From positions 6,553,505 through 6,617,504 of the forward strand of contig NC_064434.1 in the NCBI RefSeq assembly GCF_023343835.1: a stretch of 64,000 nt of DNA, read 5' to 3'. Origin of the DNA: Lagopus muta (taxonomy: Eukaryota; Chordata; Aves; Galliformes; Phasianidae). Position 1 is the first letter of the stretch; each line of letters begins with the position of its first letter. Shown piece after piece: positions 32,700 through 45,900 of the stretch. The translations under genes were made by a program, and so were the position numbers. The notes under the pieces were generated by a model, which worked only from the letters and a program-made list of their open reading frames with translations, did not search any database and was not told the DNA's origin.

Positions 32700-33956
32700 G
32701 ATCTGTGGTTGAGGCTGGGCAGGGATTAGGGTGGCTGGGCCACACCACAGCCAACAGACAACAGGCACAAGCTGTGTGGTACCCATTACTTTGTGTTCTG
32801 TGCTTTTGACCCCTAGTCAGCCTTAGCAAAACTGATTTTATCCTGATAGCAGACTCATGATTAGAGCCAAAGGCCTTGGATATGGCACATGACATAGCAC
32901 AAGCATTTTGATTCAAAGTTCTCAAGATAAAACATTGGAAGCACGCAGTAAGTGCTCTAAAACCAGTTACATCTCAATGCAAATTTCCAATGTGAGATCA
33001 CTGCCAAACAGACTCTGTGGAGTCTCTTTAATAACCAGAACCTAAATTGAAAAATGACCCCTCCTGTGAGGGTCTCACTGCAGGAGGAGCATGGGGGGGA
33101 CAAAAGCAGCTCCAGCTCTGGACACGTCATTACTGAGCACTTAACAGAGGGATTTGGGGTCAGGGCCACTTGGGAACGGGCTTACCTTGTCACAAAGATC
33201 TCTGGGCTGGTGAAGCATGGGTGCAAGGTGAAGGGACACAGCAGCATGGAACAGCAGAGTTCATCCCACAGAAGCAGTGGCAGTATTGACACAAGCCATA
33301 TAAAGCTGTCCACAACCCAGAAACCCTCACGGTGCCCTGAGACACAGGGAAAGAGATGTTCTCTCCTCCCTTCCCACCTTCCTTGCCCACCACTTCCAGG
33401 AAAGGACCAATGACCAGAAGTACAACTATGTTTTCCGGGCTTTTAGTTTGAAAAAAGTATTGATTGAAAGTGTACAACAGAATGAGGTGTGGCGGCAGCA
33501 CCACAGCCGGATTGTTTCACAAATAAAAACAGAAAGGGCCTTAAATAATTGGGTGCAGATTTAAAAAACCTCAACAGTGAAAAAGTTCTTTCCCTCCGAA
33601 CAGAAAGTCACAGGCACAGAAATGGCAACAACCACATGGAGACAATGGGGGGGACATCCTTCTAACCACAGGGCTCTGTGCTAAGAGGTTGCCACCGATG
33701 GTGGGCTCCCACGCCGCGGCCGCCGGCTGCTCCCGCGTGCAGCTCTGCCCTTGGCTCGCTCTTTGGAATGGTTACAGATGAACAGTGCCACATGCCCTTG
33801 CTAACCAGACCCGCCCCCCAACCCCCCAACCAGGACACGGACAAACAAGGCCTCTGCTAAGGCTAAAAAAAGGACAAGACTTTGGAGTCTTGAGTTCAGC
33901 ATGTTTAAGAAACGAGAGTCTGGTGAGCGCACAGCACAGTCCCTGTGCGAGGCTTG
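32700..33956. other. Spacer and PPM1G 3' UTR
   Basis: The right part, up to 33956, should be the PPM1G 3' UTR on the minus strand. No AATAAA is seen there on that strand; the nearest candidate is ATTAAA at 33027-33032. An AATAAA at 33522-33527 is on the plus strand and has no known gene to serve. No repeat is recognised. Confidence 0.5.
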
Positions 33957-36900
33957 CTATTCCAGCTTGGCCTTCTTCTTATCGCTGCCGTTCTCCTCTG
34001 CTGGTGCTGCCTGTGCTGCCACATCCTCCAGTTTCCTCTTCCCACTGTCAGCAGGTGGGTGTGTATTGCGGGGTTTAAAACTGATAATGATGCAGGTCAT
34101 GTTATCGCAGCCAGTGCCGTCCCCTGAGGTGTCTGGAGCCAAACACTGATCCAGCAGCTGAGAAAGGATGGGACAGGTTAGCAGACAGCAGACACACAGC
34201 ACTTTGAATATTCTGAGACATTGGGCCCCCTCTGATAGCAGTGCAGGTAGGGGCTGCCAGCCCAGAATATCACGGGCTGGGCTCAGAAGGTGTTTACAGC
34301 CAGACAAGGGACAGAACCAGGCCTCGGCACCCCTGGCTTCCTGAAAGTGGACAGAAACTCCTTTGGCTTGACAGCAACACAGGAGTCAAAGGCATAAATC
34401 AAGGCGCCAAAGGAAGTGGCCCCTAATTCAGACACAACTCTGCTCCTGTAACAGCTGGCACTGCAACCTACATCTGCCAGATCCCTTAAGCTCTGAACAA
34501 GGCTTGATGGAGCTGGGGTGCAGAATCACTGTGTGCTGACAGGACGGTGGAGAGACGGATGGGGTGAGCTTTGGACCTTACCTCTTCTACAATGGAGGAG
34601 AGTGGCCTCAGGACTCCGTTCTCATCCTTTTGGGTGATCTTGGACTGGATGAAATCCACCACTTCCTGGCTGCTCATCACGTTCCTGCAGAATGGGAAGG
34701 TCAGAAGGGTTATTAGCTAAGGGAGCGGTCGTACCACACTGCCCCAAGAGAGATCAGGGCAGTGATGGCCAAAGAGGAACAACTGCTCCCTCACTACCTA
34801 CCAGATTCCATCACAGGCAATGACCATGAAGTCATGGTCATCATTTATTGTCAGCACTTTGATGTCAGGCAAGGCAGAGATCATCTGTTCCTCTGGAGGC
34901 AGATTCTTGTTCCGCTTGTAGAAGTGATCACCTGTAGGGGAGAGGAGGATCAATTTAAGCAGCTGCTGGGTACTGGCAACCCTGCCTACCCCTGAGCAAT
35001 GAGGAACACTACCCAGCCCTAACAGAATTGACACCGCTGCTCCCATTAGCAGAGCAGATTTGACTGTAGGGACATCAGAGAAATCTGCCACACGTTAGGG
35101 CATGAGGTGAGCCCATCACACTGTTACTGTACAATAGGAAAGAGGAGTGCTAGCATGGCTCTGCTGTGATAATGTTAGATGCTCGTTTTCCAGAAACTCA
35201 TGGCTAGATAGGACAGTACAATGCCCGACCTGACAGCCCACACTGCACTGCTGGGTTTGGATCTTCTCAACCCTCAGTAAGCTAAAGCTCACTTGAGAAA
35301 AATCAATCCTCAGCTCTGACTAAGGGGCTTATCTGGCATCACACTGCAGGAGTACACTTGTACAGCAAGCACAGAACAGTAGGCAATAGTTTCCTTAGAT
35401 AAACAGACCCCTAGATTTCACCCTACGTGTGTTTTCATCTCTTTACCCCTGGGTGATCATTTCTGTGGTTTGGGTCTTTCCACACAAGAACTCTTCAATT
35501 CAACCCTTACCTGCTGACATTTCTCTCCCTTCTCTGTGCATTTCCTAGTATATTGTCAGTGTCACTGCCTACCCTTCCCCTAATGCCTCCAAGCTTCTCA
35601 TCTGCTCAGACTGTTGGGCTGCTACCAGACATGCCAGATCTCCTCAGTTATTAATGACTCCCACATTACTTGTAAGAGACCAAAGGATGAGAGGAAACAG
35701 CAGTCAGGTGCTGCCTGAAGCGCTGCACGAGGGGAATGGAGCTCATACAATTAAAAGACAAGCCTGGCTCAAGAACAAATGGGCTCAGACTGGTAGGAAG
35801 TTAGGTCTGTAGTAAGCAACACACCAAGATACTTCAACAGCATCCTAACAAGCAACAGAAAAGAGAAAATCTTTCCTATTGAAAAGTCAAGTTGGTTTTT
35901 TTTTTTTTGAGATAGTTTATTTTGCAGGGTGGTTTCTGACAGCCCAGCTGCAGGCACAAAAGCCCTGAAGGCCTCACACACTGCATCCTGTGCCACAGCC
36001 TGGCAGGGGCTGGGCATACTCTCCACTGCCAGTTTCATGGCTGTTTTCTCTAATTAGCCTGAAATCCCACCAGATGAAATACCAAACAGATTCTAAACAT
36101 CATCAAATTGAAAACTTGTTCCTTAAACTTAGTGGCTGGCAAGTGCTGGAAGCACGGATGTGCTGAGGCCAGGCACACCACTGTCCACCCCCAGTTCTGC
36201 TCACCAATTGCCCTGGAGAGGTTGAGGCCACCATTCACTCTCCCATCCATGGTGACCTTGCCGCCGGCATTCTTTATCCTGGCCAGTTCTACCTCATCCT
36301 CTGGCTTGTGGTCATACGACATGTCGACAGCTTTGCCACCTTCTGACACCACGCAGCGAGAGTCTCCAGCATTAGCCACAATCAGCTGCTTGCCTCGGAT
36401 GAGGGCCACGACAGCAGTCGTCCCACTGTCAGAGCCAGGCTGCAAGAAAAACATTTCTGCTCAGGCTTCTTCCTATTGCTCTAGATCAGATGATAAGCAG
36501 CACTAACCACCACGGGCTCAGCTCTGCCCCAAACTCATCTCGATCCCTCTTCCCATAAGCACACAGAACAATGGAGAAAATGAAAGAATGAAAAATGGCA
36601 GTAGTGTGTTCACTCAGAGGCACGATCAAACCACCCCTCCACTGCATCACAACTGCCCATGATTTTCCAGTGTTCAACACATCCTGCTGTGCCCTCAACT
36701 CTAACGCAGCAGTTCCAGCTCCCGCCCAACTCAAGCAGGAGACTCGCAGCAAGCCAGGGTACCTCCCCAAAGAGAGAAAAGTTGGCACCTTGGAAGCTGC
36801 AACTCCCTTTCCTTGAGACCCTGGGTCCCTGGCCATCTGCCATGGGCTGAGGAGCCACAGCCTCGGCCTGGCCAAGGGCAATGCTCTGCCCAGGAGCAGC

Positions 36901-39900
36901 TGTCCTGCTACTGTCACACGTGCCCCTCCCATGCCAGCTCCCACAGCATTTCTAAGCACAGCAAACCCTGCAGTGAAGTCTCAACCTGGTGCCCAGATAT
37001 ATGCTCTACCCCTCCATCTTTTGCCTTGAGTCAGGCTGTCAGTAGCTGTGTTCAGCCTCGGGAAAACAGAAGGAATATTCTTAGCTGAATGGAAAGCCCC
37101 CTGCTGAGCCTCACCCCCTCCCCCCACCCCTTGCCACGTGCCCTTGGCTCCACGCTATGCTGCAGAACACAGGAACAAGGTGTGCACCTCCTCTTTCCCC
37201 TCCATGCCTGGTAACAACATTTCCTCCTCTTCATCCTCATCCTCCTCTGCTTCTTCAGTGTCATCTTCGTCATCTTCATTCTCTGCCTCTTCGCTACTGT
37301 AACCATCCTCATCTTCACTGCATTCCTACAAGAAACAAGAGATACCACCAGGAGTCACGCAGGACACCCTCAGTGCCCTCCCCAGACAGCTGGTCTCTCC
37401 ACCCCAGGGACAGAGGATCGCTTTGCCCCAGAAGAGTGAAATGACCTGGTCGGCGTTCCCCAAACCTGATGTCTACGAACAGAGCAGCTAGTTTCAACTA
37501 CCACAGTGAATGGAGGGATGGTGCATGCAGCAAGACCGATGAGTATCCACTATGGCTGCTGTGCAGGTGAGGGTATGGTGCCCTCACAATTATCTACACA
37601 ATCCCCAATGAGATGGCCTCGTAGTATCAGCCTGCAAAACCTACTCCTAGGGCACACCTAGGGTGAGCCTCGTCGCTCAAGTACCACAGCAAGCAATGCA
37701 TTCTGCCCAGCCAGAAGGCCACTCTGTCCCAGTGCTGTTTCCTACCTCACTGTCTTCCTCCTCTTCCTCAACCTCATCTGACTCATCCTCACTGTCCTCA
37801 AAAAATTTGGATTTGGTTGTGCGCTGGGGCTTTCCCGTGGAGGAGCAGGAGGGCCCGGCCTCCCCAGTAGAAGAGGTGACGGCCTCGTCACCTTTGCCTA
37901 GTTCAGGCTTCTGCAGAGCAGGGCTGTTGCCTCCAGTGCTGGCTTTGTCTGAGGTGGAGGAAATACCCGTGATTTCTTCATCTGGCTTCCCATTCTTCCT
38001 CTCCTTGTGGTCGATAAGGTCCCCTGGCTCAGCCTCTCCGTTCATATTTGACTCCCCATCGTGCTGCTTGCCTGTCCCCTCCGCAGCATTCTCCCCAGCC
38101 AGAGCTAAGGACTTGTGTTTGAGGTTCTTGGTGCAGTTTTGTCCGTAACGTGTGAGAAGTTCCTCAATGGTCATTGTGGCTTCTTCGTGCAGAAGAGCAG
38201 CTTCCTCATTATCCACTAGAAACGGAAAGGGGGAGGGGGTGAGGACAAAGAGGGTCAAAAAGCAGGACACATCACCATAGCAGCAGCTGTGCAACACACT
38301 GTGCTCAGCAGCGAGGTGCCGCGACTGGAGGTTGCTATTTGCAGACGTGTTTCAGCAATGCTCAGCATGCTTGCTGCTCACCAGCAGGCACAGATGAATG
38401 CAGCCAGGCCTGCACCGTCCCACTGCTCCCAGGCACTGCTGATGAACAATATGCAGATGGCAGGGGAAGGGCTCCTGCCCACGGCTCAGGCAAGCAGTCT
38501 GCAAGTTATCGCGGCGCCTCAGGCTGCTGATGCTATCTGGCTGGCTGGCTTGTAGGCAGCACAGAAGTGTTTAAATTACATGTAAAGGTTGGGGGGTAAA
38601 GAGCCTCGTATTACACCAGAGTGAGCTCAAATGAAGCTGTGGGGGAAAGCAGACAGACCGCTTTCATGTGCAGATTTGCTCATTAACACTGCGACGACTG
38701 GGAACAAGTTTTTGTTACAGCAGTTGCTCCACAGGGCTTATGCACAGAGATCCCAAGCATTTGGGATCTAGACGTTTAAAATCAGATCATAAAGTAGCTT
38801 TAGGTATGAAGGATGCTAGACAGAAAATAGGATGGCTTTTCCCGAACTGGGAGCAGAAAACTCCACTGGTATCAGATAACCTTCATCATTTCCCTGCTGA
38901 CAACCCCTTGGTTATCCTTCTCTTTGCTACTTAAAGTCAAAATGAAAAGAAAGCCATATCCCAAATGCTTCTGAAAAATACAGGATAAAAAAGAAAAAAA
39001 CCAAACCCAATAACAACAAAACCCTTTGTTGGCTGGAGAATGAAGGCTAACAAACTCAGCAATGACAGATCAACACACTGTTCAGGGTGACAGCATCCCT
39101 TTACATGTGCTTGAAGGCTAGACACAAGCTGTTCAGCCAAGAGCAGCGCAGGATTCTACCCTAGGATTCATCTTCTAAGCTGGCTTCATGATCTGGCAAC
39201 TACTTGCTCACAGAAAAGCACACTCACTTCTTGGCAAGAAAGAATTGCTGAAAAGAGACAAGAATCTCATTCAGTCCTGCCTACAGGTTGTCTGACAGCG
39301 GCCTGGCAGAGATAAGCACCACACATTTCACTTTTACAGCTTAGCCCACTTCCCAGCTCAATGATTTCTGCCACATCCTAGAAGTCTGCACATGGAGGAT
39401 ATCCTATGGAAAACTGCTACAGGTTGGTTTGCTGTCCAGACGATTAAGCTACCAGATGAATCAGCATTCTCCTAGAATCAGCTCAAAGCAACGGAGAGAG
39501 GTGGCAGCTTCACCTGAAACTGAACTGGGTGATTTGGATGAGCAAACCTTCTGCTAATGGAGACCTGGTCCAGCTGCTTTCAGTGCCTGGCCTGGAGCTG
39601 CAGTCTTATCTTGTCAGTAGCATGACTTACCATCATCTTCATCAGCAACTTTCTCTTTCTCATCTTCATCATCTTGGGGTCGCCCAGCCATCTGAGAGAG
39701 CTCTTTAATCACCTCCTCAGTGGTGAGCTTGGCATCTATGGCTAAGAAAGCATCTTCCAGGGCCTAAATATGAACACAGACATAATCAGGACACACAGTT
39801 TCATCATCCCTATAGGATACCTGCTGCGATCAAACCTCTTCCAGAACACACCACACAGAAGTGGAGGTTGAACTGCTCAAGGCAGGCAGTATCTCTGGGT

Positions 39901-42900
39901 CCATCTGGTCCAAACCAGATCCCAGTACCAACCCTGGGGATACCCAATGCCAGATCAGCACCACCAGAGAGAATGACAATAGAGAAAGGTAGGGCAGACA
40001 GATCCTGGAAGGAGGGGGCACTGCATAAGCCCTAGGTTACAAACAAGGGCTTTCTGCTGCACTGGTATTCAAGCCTGTTCCAGGGCAGTGCTTCACTCAT
40101 ACCTTTTGCAATTTGCCTTCCTTATAGGCCTTCTGATCCTTGATGATCTCGGGAAGATACTTGGCACAGTACAGGGCAACTTCTTCTCCTGAAAGACAGC
40201 AGAAACCACTTAAAGATGCTGGTCCTCCCAGAAGCACAACGTACACTTAAGCAACCCAATTCCCAAGGCAGATCTTGGGGTGCAATCAGAACCAACCCAG
40301 ACGTGGAGAAAGAAATCACACAGAGCAGACTGCTGTGCTTCTCAGGTATGCTTCAATTTGCTGACCACCCCTGGGGGACCTCAATAAGTTCTCACCTCTC
40401 AGAGCTGGGCAACACTGGAAGCTGCCAGGAAGGGAACACGGGCCTATTCTGACCACTGTTCCACGTGGACCCATTCTGTGCAGAGGGAAGTTGTGCAGAG
40501 GGAACATAGTGAGAAGTAAAAAGGGGGTGAGATTGGAAGAAAAAAGAAACAGCAGACAAGGGACTTTTTGAATGTGCTTGCTGAAAAGGGATTAAGTGGC
40601 CATTGACAAAGAACAGAAACCCTGCAAAACAGCTGCTGTTAAAATAGCACTGAAAAGTTCAATGCTGTGGTGCTACACAACAAAGAGACTGAGCTCTATT
40701 CTGATCATACTCTCAAAAATGTGGTGGAAGGAAGAGGGGAGAAAATGCTGGAAGGTCACTGAAGAATAAACAGTGCAAGAAATGACCCCAGTGCTTTTAA
40801 TGAGAACTTGGAAGGAAAACCAAGACAACCTGACAATAACAGACCTGGCAGGGAAATAAAAGATTGGCTGGGGCTCACAGGGTCTCACATGGAAAGGACA
40901 GGCAATTAATGTCCATTAAGCTAGGCTTTTGGAAAGCAGAACTTGTGGATCCAACTCAACATCTGCTCATGAAGATTCTGTGACTTTTGTTGAGAAAACT
41001 AAGCATGATTTAGTTTAGTCCAGTGGGCACGGTGGTGGTAGGTGGATGATTGGAGCAGATTTCTTAGGGTCTCTTCCAACCTTAATGATTCCATGAGTCA
41101 ATTTAGGGATGTGGTTTAGTGGTCACGGTGGGGATGGGCTGATGGTTGGACCTGGAGCTCTTTTCCAACCTGAACGATTCGATGATTTCATAGAATGGCC
41201 TGGGTTGAAAAGGACCTCAATGATCAAAATTTCAACCCTCCTGCAACAGGCAGGGTCCGTCACTCACCAGACCAGGCTGCCCAGAGCAATTTAGGTAAGG
41301 CATAAAGCAATTTGCTTAAAAAGTTCACCTTTCACGATGCCACACGACCAAATAGGTTAAAGAACTGGTCATGAGACAAACTGAGCAAAGAATCACACCT
41401 GGACACGTTTACACGTGATGATGGAGGACTGTTACAGATGGTACAGCCACATTTCTATCTACGAGCCAACACAATTTCTACTGGCCATCCATGGAGGTAG
41501 CAGTGAATAACGGCAGTGACACCAGCAGCTGAACAGCCAGGCCCAAAGACAGTTGTGAGAATGCAGAGCTCATGCTCAGAACTTGGCTGGTGCTTTGGCT
41601 TAGACGTGGACATTACACTTCAGTGTTCCCATTACACTTCTGACCAGTAAGCAGAGTGCTGCACTGTGCATCCCTCAGCAGAATGAGAAGAAAACCCAAG
41701 AAAACTGCAGGAGCAGCTTGTCAAAAGCCAGAAACAGCAGCATGGGGCCGCTGACATGATTGCCAGACATCAATACAGCCTCCTCCAGTTTATCTTCCAA
41801 CTCAATCTGCACGACAGCCCTGACATCTGACTTATCTACTTTCTAATCTTGTTTGGATACTCCGGTGAAGCTCCATTCCTGCCAGGCTGGAAGCAGCTGA
41901 CAGATCTAATAATACCAGTGTGGACATCTGATCCTCTGCCAGATGGAGATGTTTGAACAGTGCAATCTTTACACCAAAGCTAGGGACGAGGAATTTTCTT
42001 CAAAGTAACAGGTAGTTTGATCTGAGAAGTCACAGCAGCTTTACTGTCACAGGCCCAAGGCTTCCATTCTGCCTCTGTAAGCAGATAAGGCATGGGCTGG
42101 TGCTCAGCCTGTAGGAAAAAGATGTTCACTTACAGTGTTTTAACCAAAATGCCCAGAAGAACAAGATTCTTCTTTGGGGTCTTCCACCTGTGGGCGATGA
42201 TTTAACAAAACAAGTCCTTCAGTCCAAAAGCTGTGCGTCCCCTCAGTGCACAGGAGGCAGCCAGCAGCCCAGCACACAGATCCAGTTGCTTGCACAGCAG
42301 TCCCAGGGAGGTCTAATGGTTTTTATAAGCTGAATCAGTACCTCAAAGCACAGCGCTGCCAACGTGGCCACAGAAACTGAGCTAGGCTCAAAGAACTCAA
42401 CTCTTAGATCCAGACACATGTACTTAAATACTGTCTCAGCATTTCTGGACCTGTCAACAGCAAGAAACTCATCAGATTTTTCTCATCAAAAAAGCCTTTG
42501 TGGGAGTGCAATCTAGAAGCCAGATCCTGACCGGAGCACTGAGTGGGTATTAAGTGTCACAAAAGCTGTGCCAAGGGAACTTTCCACAGTCTGCTGAGTG
42601 CAGAAGTGCAGTCAGCATCACCCTGCTGGCTGCTGATGGCTCCTTTCAGTTCATTGGGTGTCACACTCCTGGTTTTGGTTACATGTCAAAAATCAGCCCA
42701 CTCACCACATTTCATCAACATCTCATCCTCACTAAATATCAAGCACTTTCCCTCCAAATACTGAGGCCCATGGAGGGGTGAGGGCAGCAAGAGCAAAGCA
42801 GAAGAGCCAGGTGAGAAAGCTGATGCAGAAACCTCTGTCCTGCTGGGTGCTCTTCATCACACAGGATATTGTGTGCAGTGCCTTCATCTAGAAGCATCCT

Positions 42901-45900
42901 CAAAAGCTTTCAGGGGTTGAACACGTGGAGAACAGAATTATTCATATACAAGCCAACGCTGTATCTAGGATCACATCTTCCACATCTGCATTATGAATCC
43001 CTCAGCACAACTCTCCAAGTCTCCATTAATCATTGTATTGCTGTTTTCTAACTGAGAAGCATCCAGCCAAGTCTCACTCAGATGAAATATGGAGCAAACC
43101 CCATTTATCCTGGCAGTCAGGTACCCAGGAGCCAACAAGAATCGTGCTGCACTTATTGCTCCATCTCCAGGAGCACAGGCCTGAACAGGACGTGTGAAGA
43201 CAGGAGCAGGCAGTGGCCTCAAGGCAGGAACATGGAAGCCCAGGCAAGGCAAAGGCCTCTGGAGATCAAGGTTCCCAGATGAAATCATTGTCAGCACACG
43301 GACGTGCACAAACCCATCCCCTCTCGCCTTTGTAAGGCTGAGAGTAGATCTGACTGTAAGATCCCATCTTTATTTAGACACATTCAATTTGAATTTGTGA
43401 TAAAGAAAGCTCAGAATCAAGTCACAAATCAGCTGGCTGCCAACAAGCACCATGGAACCCCTGGGGAGCAGCGGGCCTGGTGCTGATGGATTAATGGCTG
43501 ATTAATGGCTGGACTCAGTGTCTTAGAGGTCCTTTCCAACGCTGGTGATCCTACCACTGCTGGCATCCCAAAGAGAGGAGCTGCATGAAATCATTCATTG
43601 GGAAAGCATAAACTGTGAAGTAAAATGGAAAGCTACATATGAGAAAACATCGTGAGGAACGCAGTAATAAAACTTCTCCCATGTGAAGCTGGGAGATTAA
43701 TAGAGACTTAAGGCTTAACTAGCTTAAAGCTACCAGGAATCTGAGTGAGGTATAAAAGAAAAGCTAAATTAATTCTTTCCACTGACAGCTGATAAACGTT
43801 GGAGAGATTATTGCCTTAAAAACTCCTTTAAATGAAATGAACCTGAGGAACTGCTTTGAACTGAAGAAGTAATGCATCAGTGAAATCATACAAAAGTAGA
43901 AGTGGACAAACGTTGGTCTTCCACGTCAGGTTCAGTTTCTGTGTCTGTGCTGATAAGGTTTGCCAAGGAAAAGCTGGAGAAATCCAACCCCAGAAATGTA
44001 AAATGCAAAGTAAAAGTCTGTGCCATCCCAATTGATGGCTTTCCCCAGTGTCTCTCACAATTTTTTCTATTGCATTAAAAAAAGTAAAACAAAAAATTCC
44101 ACAAACAGAAGGAACAGAAACACGCATTGCTTCCTATCCTACACAGATGTGAACTTCATCAGAAGTCCTTTTGACAACCAGCACGTGAAATAAATGCTAA
44201 CAAGATCACGTTGATCTCAAAGAAAAACACACTGGCTCGATGTCATTTGTTCCTAACCAGTTTTTGCCAACTGTTACTTTATCTTCTTGTTAGATGCTTA
44301 CAAATGGTTTCTGAATTTATGTAAGAAAAACCATTAAGCTTTATAGTTGCTAAGCCCTCGACTTCTTTGCCCTTCTCTGCCTTTCAGAACCAATCCATCA
44401 CTCAGGTGCTCTCAAAGATAATCCTGGGGACACCAGCAGGTGCCCTGCCCACTTCTCTGCATGCTCTGGAATCAAGTTCAAGAGGAAAAGAGTTTCAAAA
44501 CATTCAGTCTAAACACTTCAGACCGATCCCATCTCTTCTGATCCCATCTCAGAATTGGGGGTAACTGACGGATGTATCAGTTACTGACTGGGACCAACCT
44601 TTGTAAGAAGAACTGCCACTACAGGTAAGCCTTAAACTCTTATTTACAAACTGTCACATTTAGATGACTTGATTCTAAAGGCAATCACGCATGAAAGTGA
44701 GATGCCATGTAGGGAGCAGGCAGCCTCCTCCTCCATTTGCTCCACTATCAAAGACATGAAAGGCCCATATATGATACAAAAAACATCCATTAAAGAGCTT
44801 CAGAACATAAAGGAAACTGGGCTTGCAGAAGTATGGACCAGCACATCTGGTACCTGAGCCCTGCAAACACATGACATTGGCAGATGAAATTCCTCACTGA
44901 CAGACATTAAGAATAATTGGTGGACAGATCCTCCTGGGAACTGTGCTGAGGCAGGCAGAGAACTCAGAGGTGACTGGGGAAAGCCAAGATGGTTTCAATA
45001 AGGGCAAACAGTCCCTGAGAAATGTTGTTGCCTTCTATGGCAGGGTTACAGCAGCAGAAGATAAGGGAAGAGCAACTGATGTTATCTACCTGGACTTACC
45101 CAAAGTGCACAGCAGGCTGAGAGAGCTGGGGTTGCTCAGTCTGCAGAAGAGAAGGCTCTGGGGAGCCCTTTGTGCTTTGCTGTACCCAAAGGCCTAGAGG
45201 AAAGCTGGGGAAGGATTCTTTGTCAGGAATATAGCGACAGAACAAGGGGTAAAAGCTTTAAACTCAAAGGAGAGATTTAGATTAGATATTAGGAAGAAAT
45301 TCTTCACTACGAAGGTGATGAGGGGTGGTACAGGGTGCCCAAAGAAGCTGTGGGTGCTCCATCTCTGCAGAGCCCAAAGCCAGGCTGGATGGGCAGCCTG
45401 GGCTGCTGGGAGGTGTCCCAGCTCATGGCAGAGGTTGCAGTGAGGTGATCTTCACTGTCCCTTCCAAATCAAAGCACTTTGTGAACTACATATACACACT
45501 GCATGGACACAAAGCCACCTATTATCACTCAAGACAGATCTGGTAGGAAAGGAGCTGAGATCAAAGCAGACACCACTTATGTCACAATAAATTGATGGCA
45601 CATCTGTATCTTCAAAGCTGTAGGCAATGCTTATCTGGCCACCTGAAAGCACGCTGCAGAGCTAGAATCCAAAACCAACAATCATAATCAGAGCTGTGGA
45701 ACAATACAGTGACTGGAATGTGTGGTTATGCCCAAAACAAGCAGCGTAACGACTGCTATGGCCCAGGCATTTCATCACCTGGGCTAAAAACAACTGGAAT
45801 AATTCATGGTTTGGACTTTTAGCATAAGCCAGTTAGCACCCAAGTGACAGTTCAGGAGCAAGAGGGACCTGGACTAACAGCCAGATTGGATGCAGCCACA

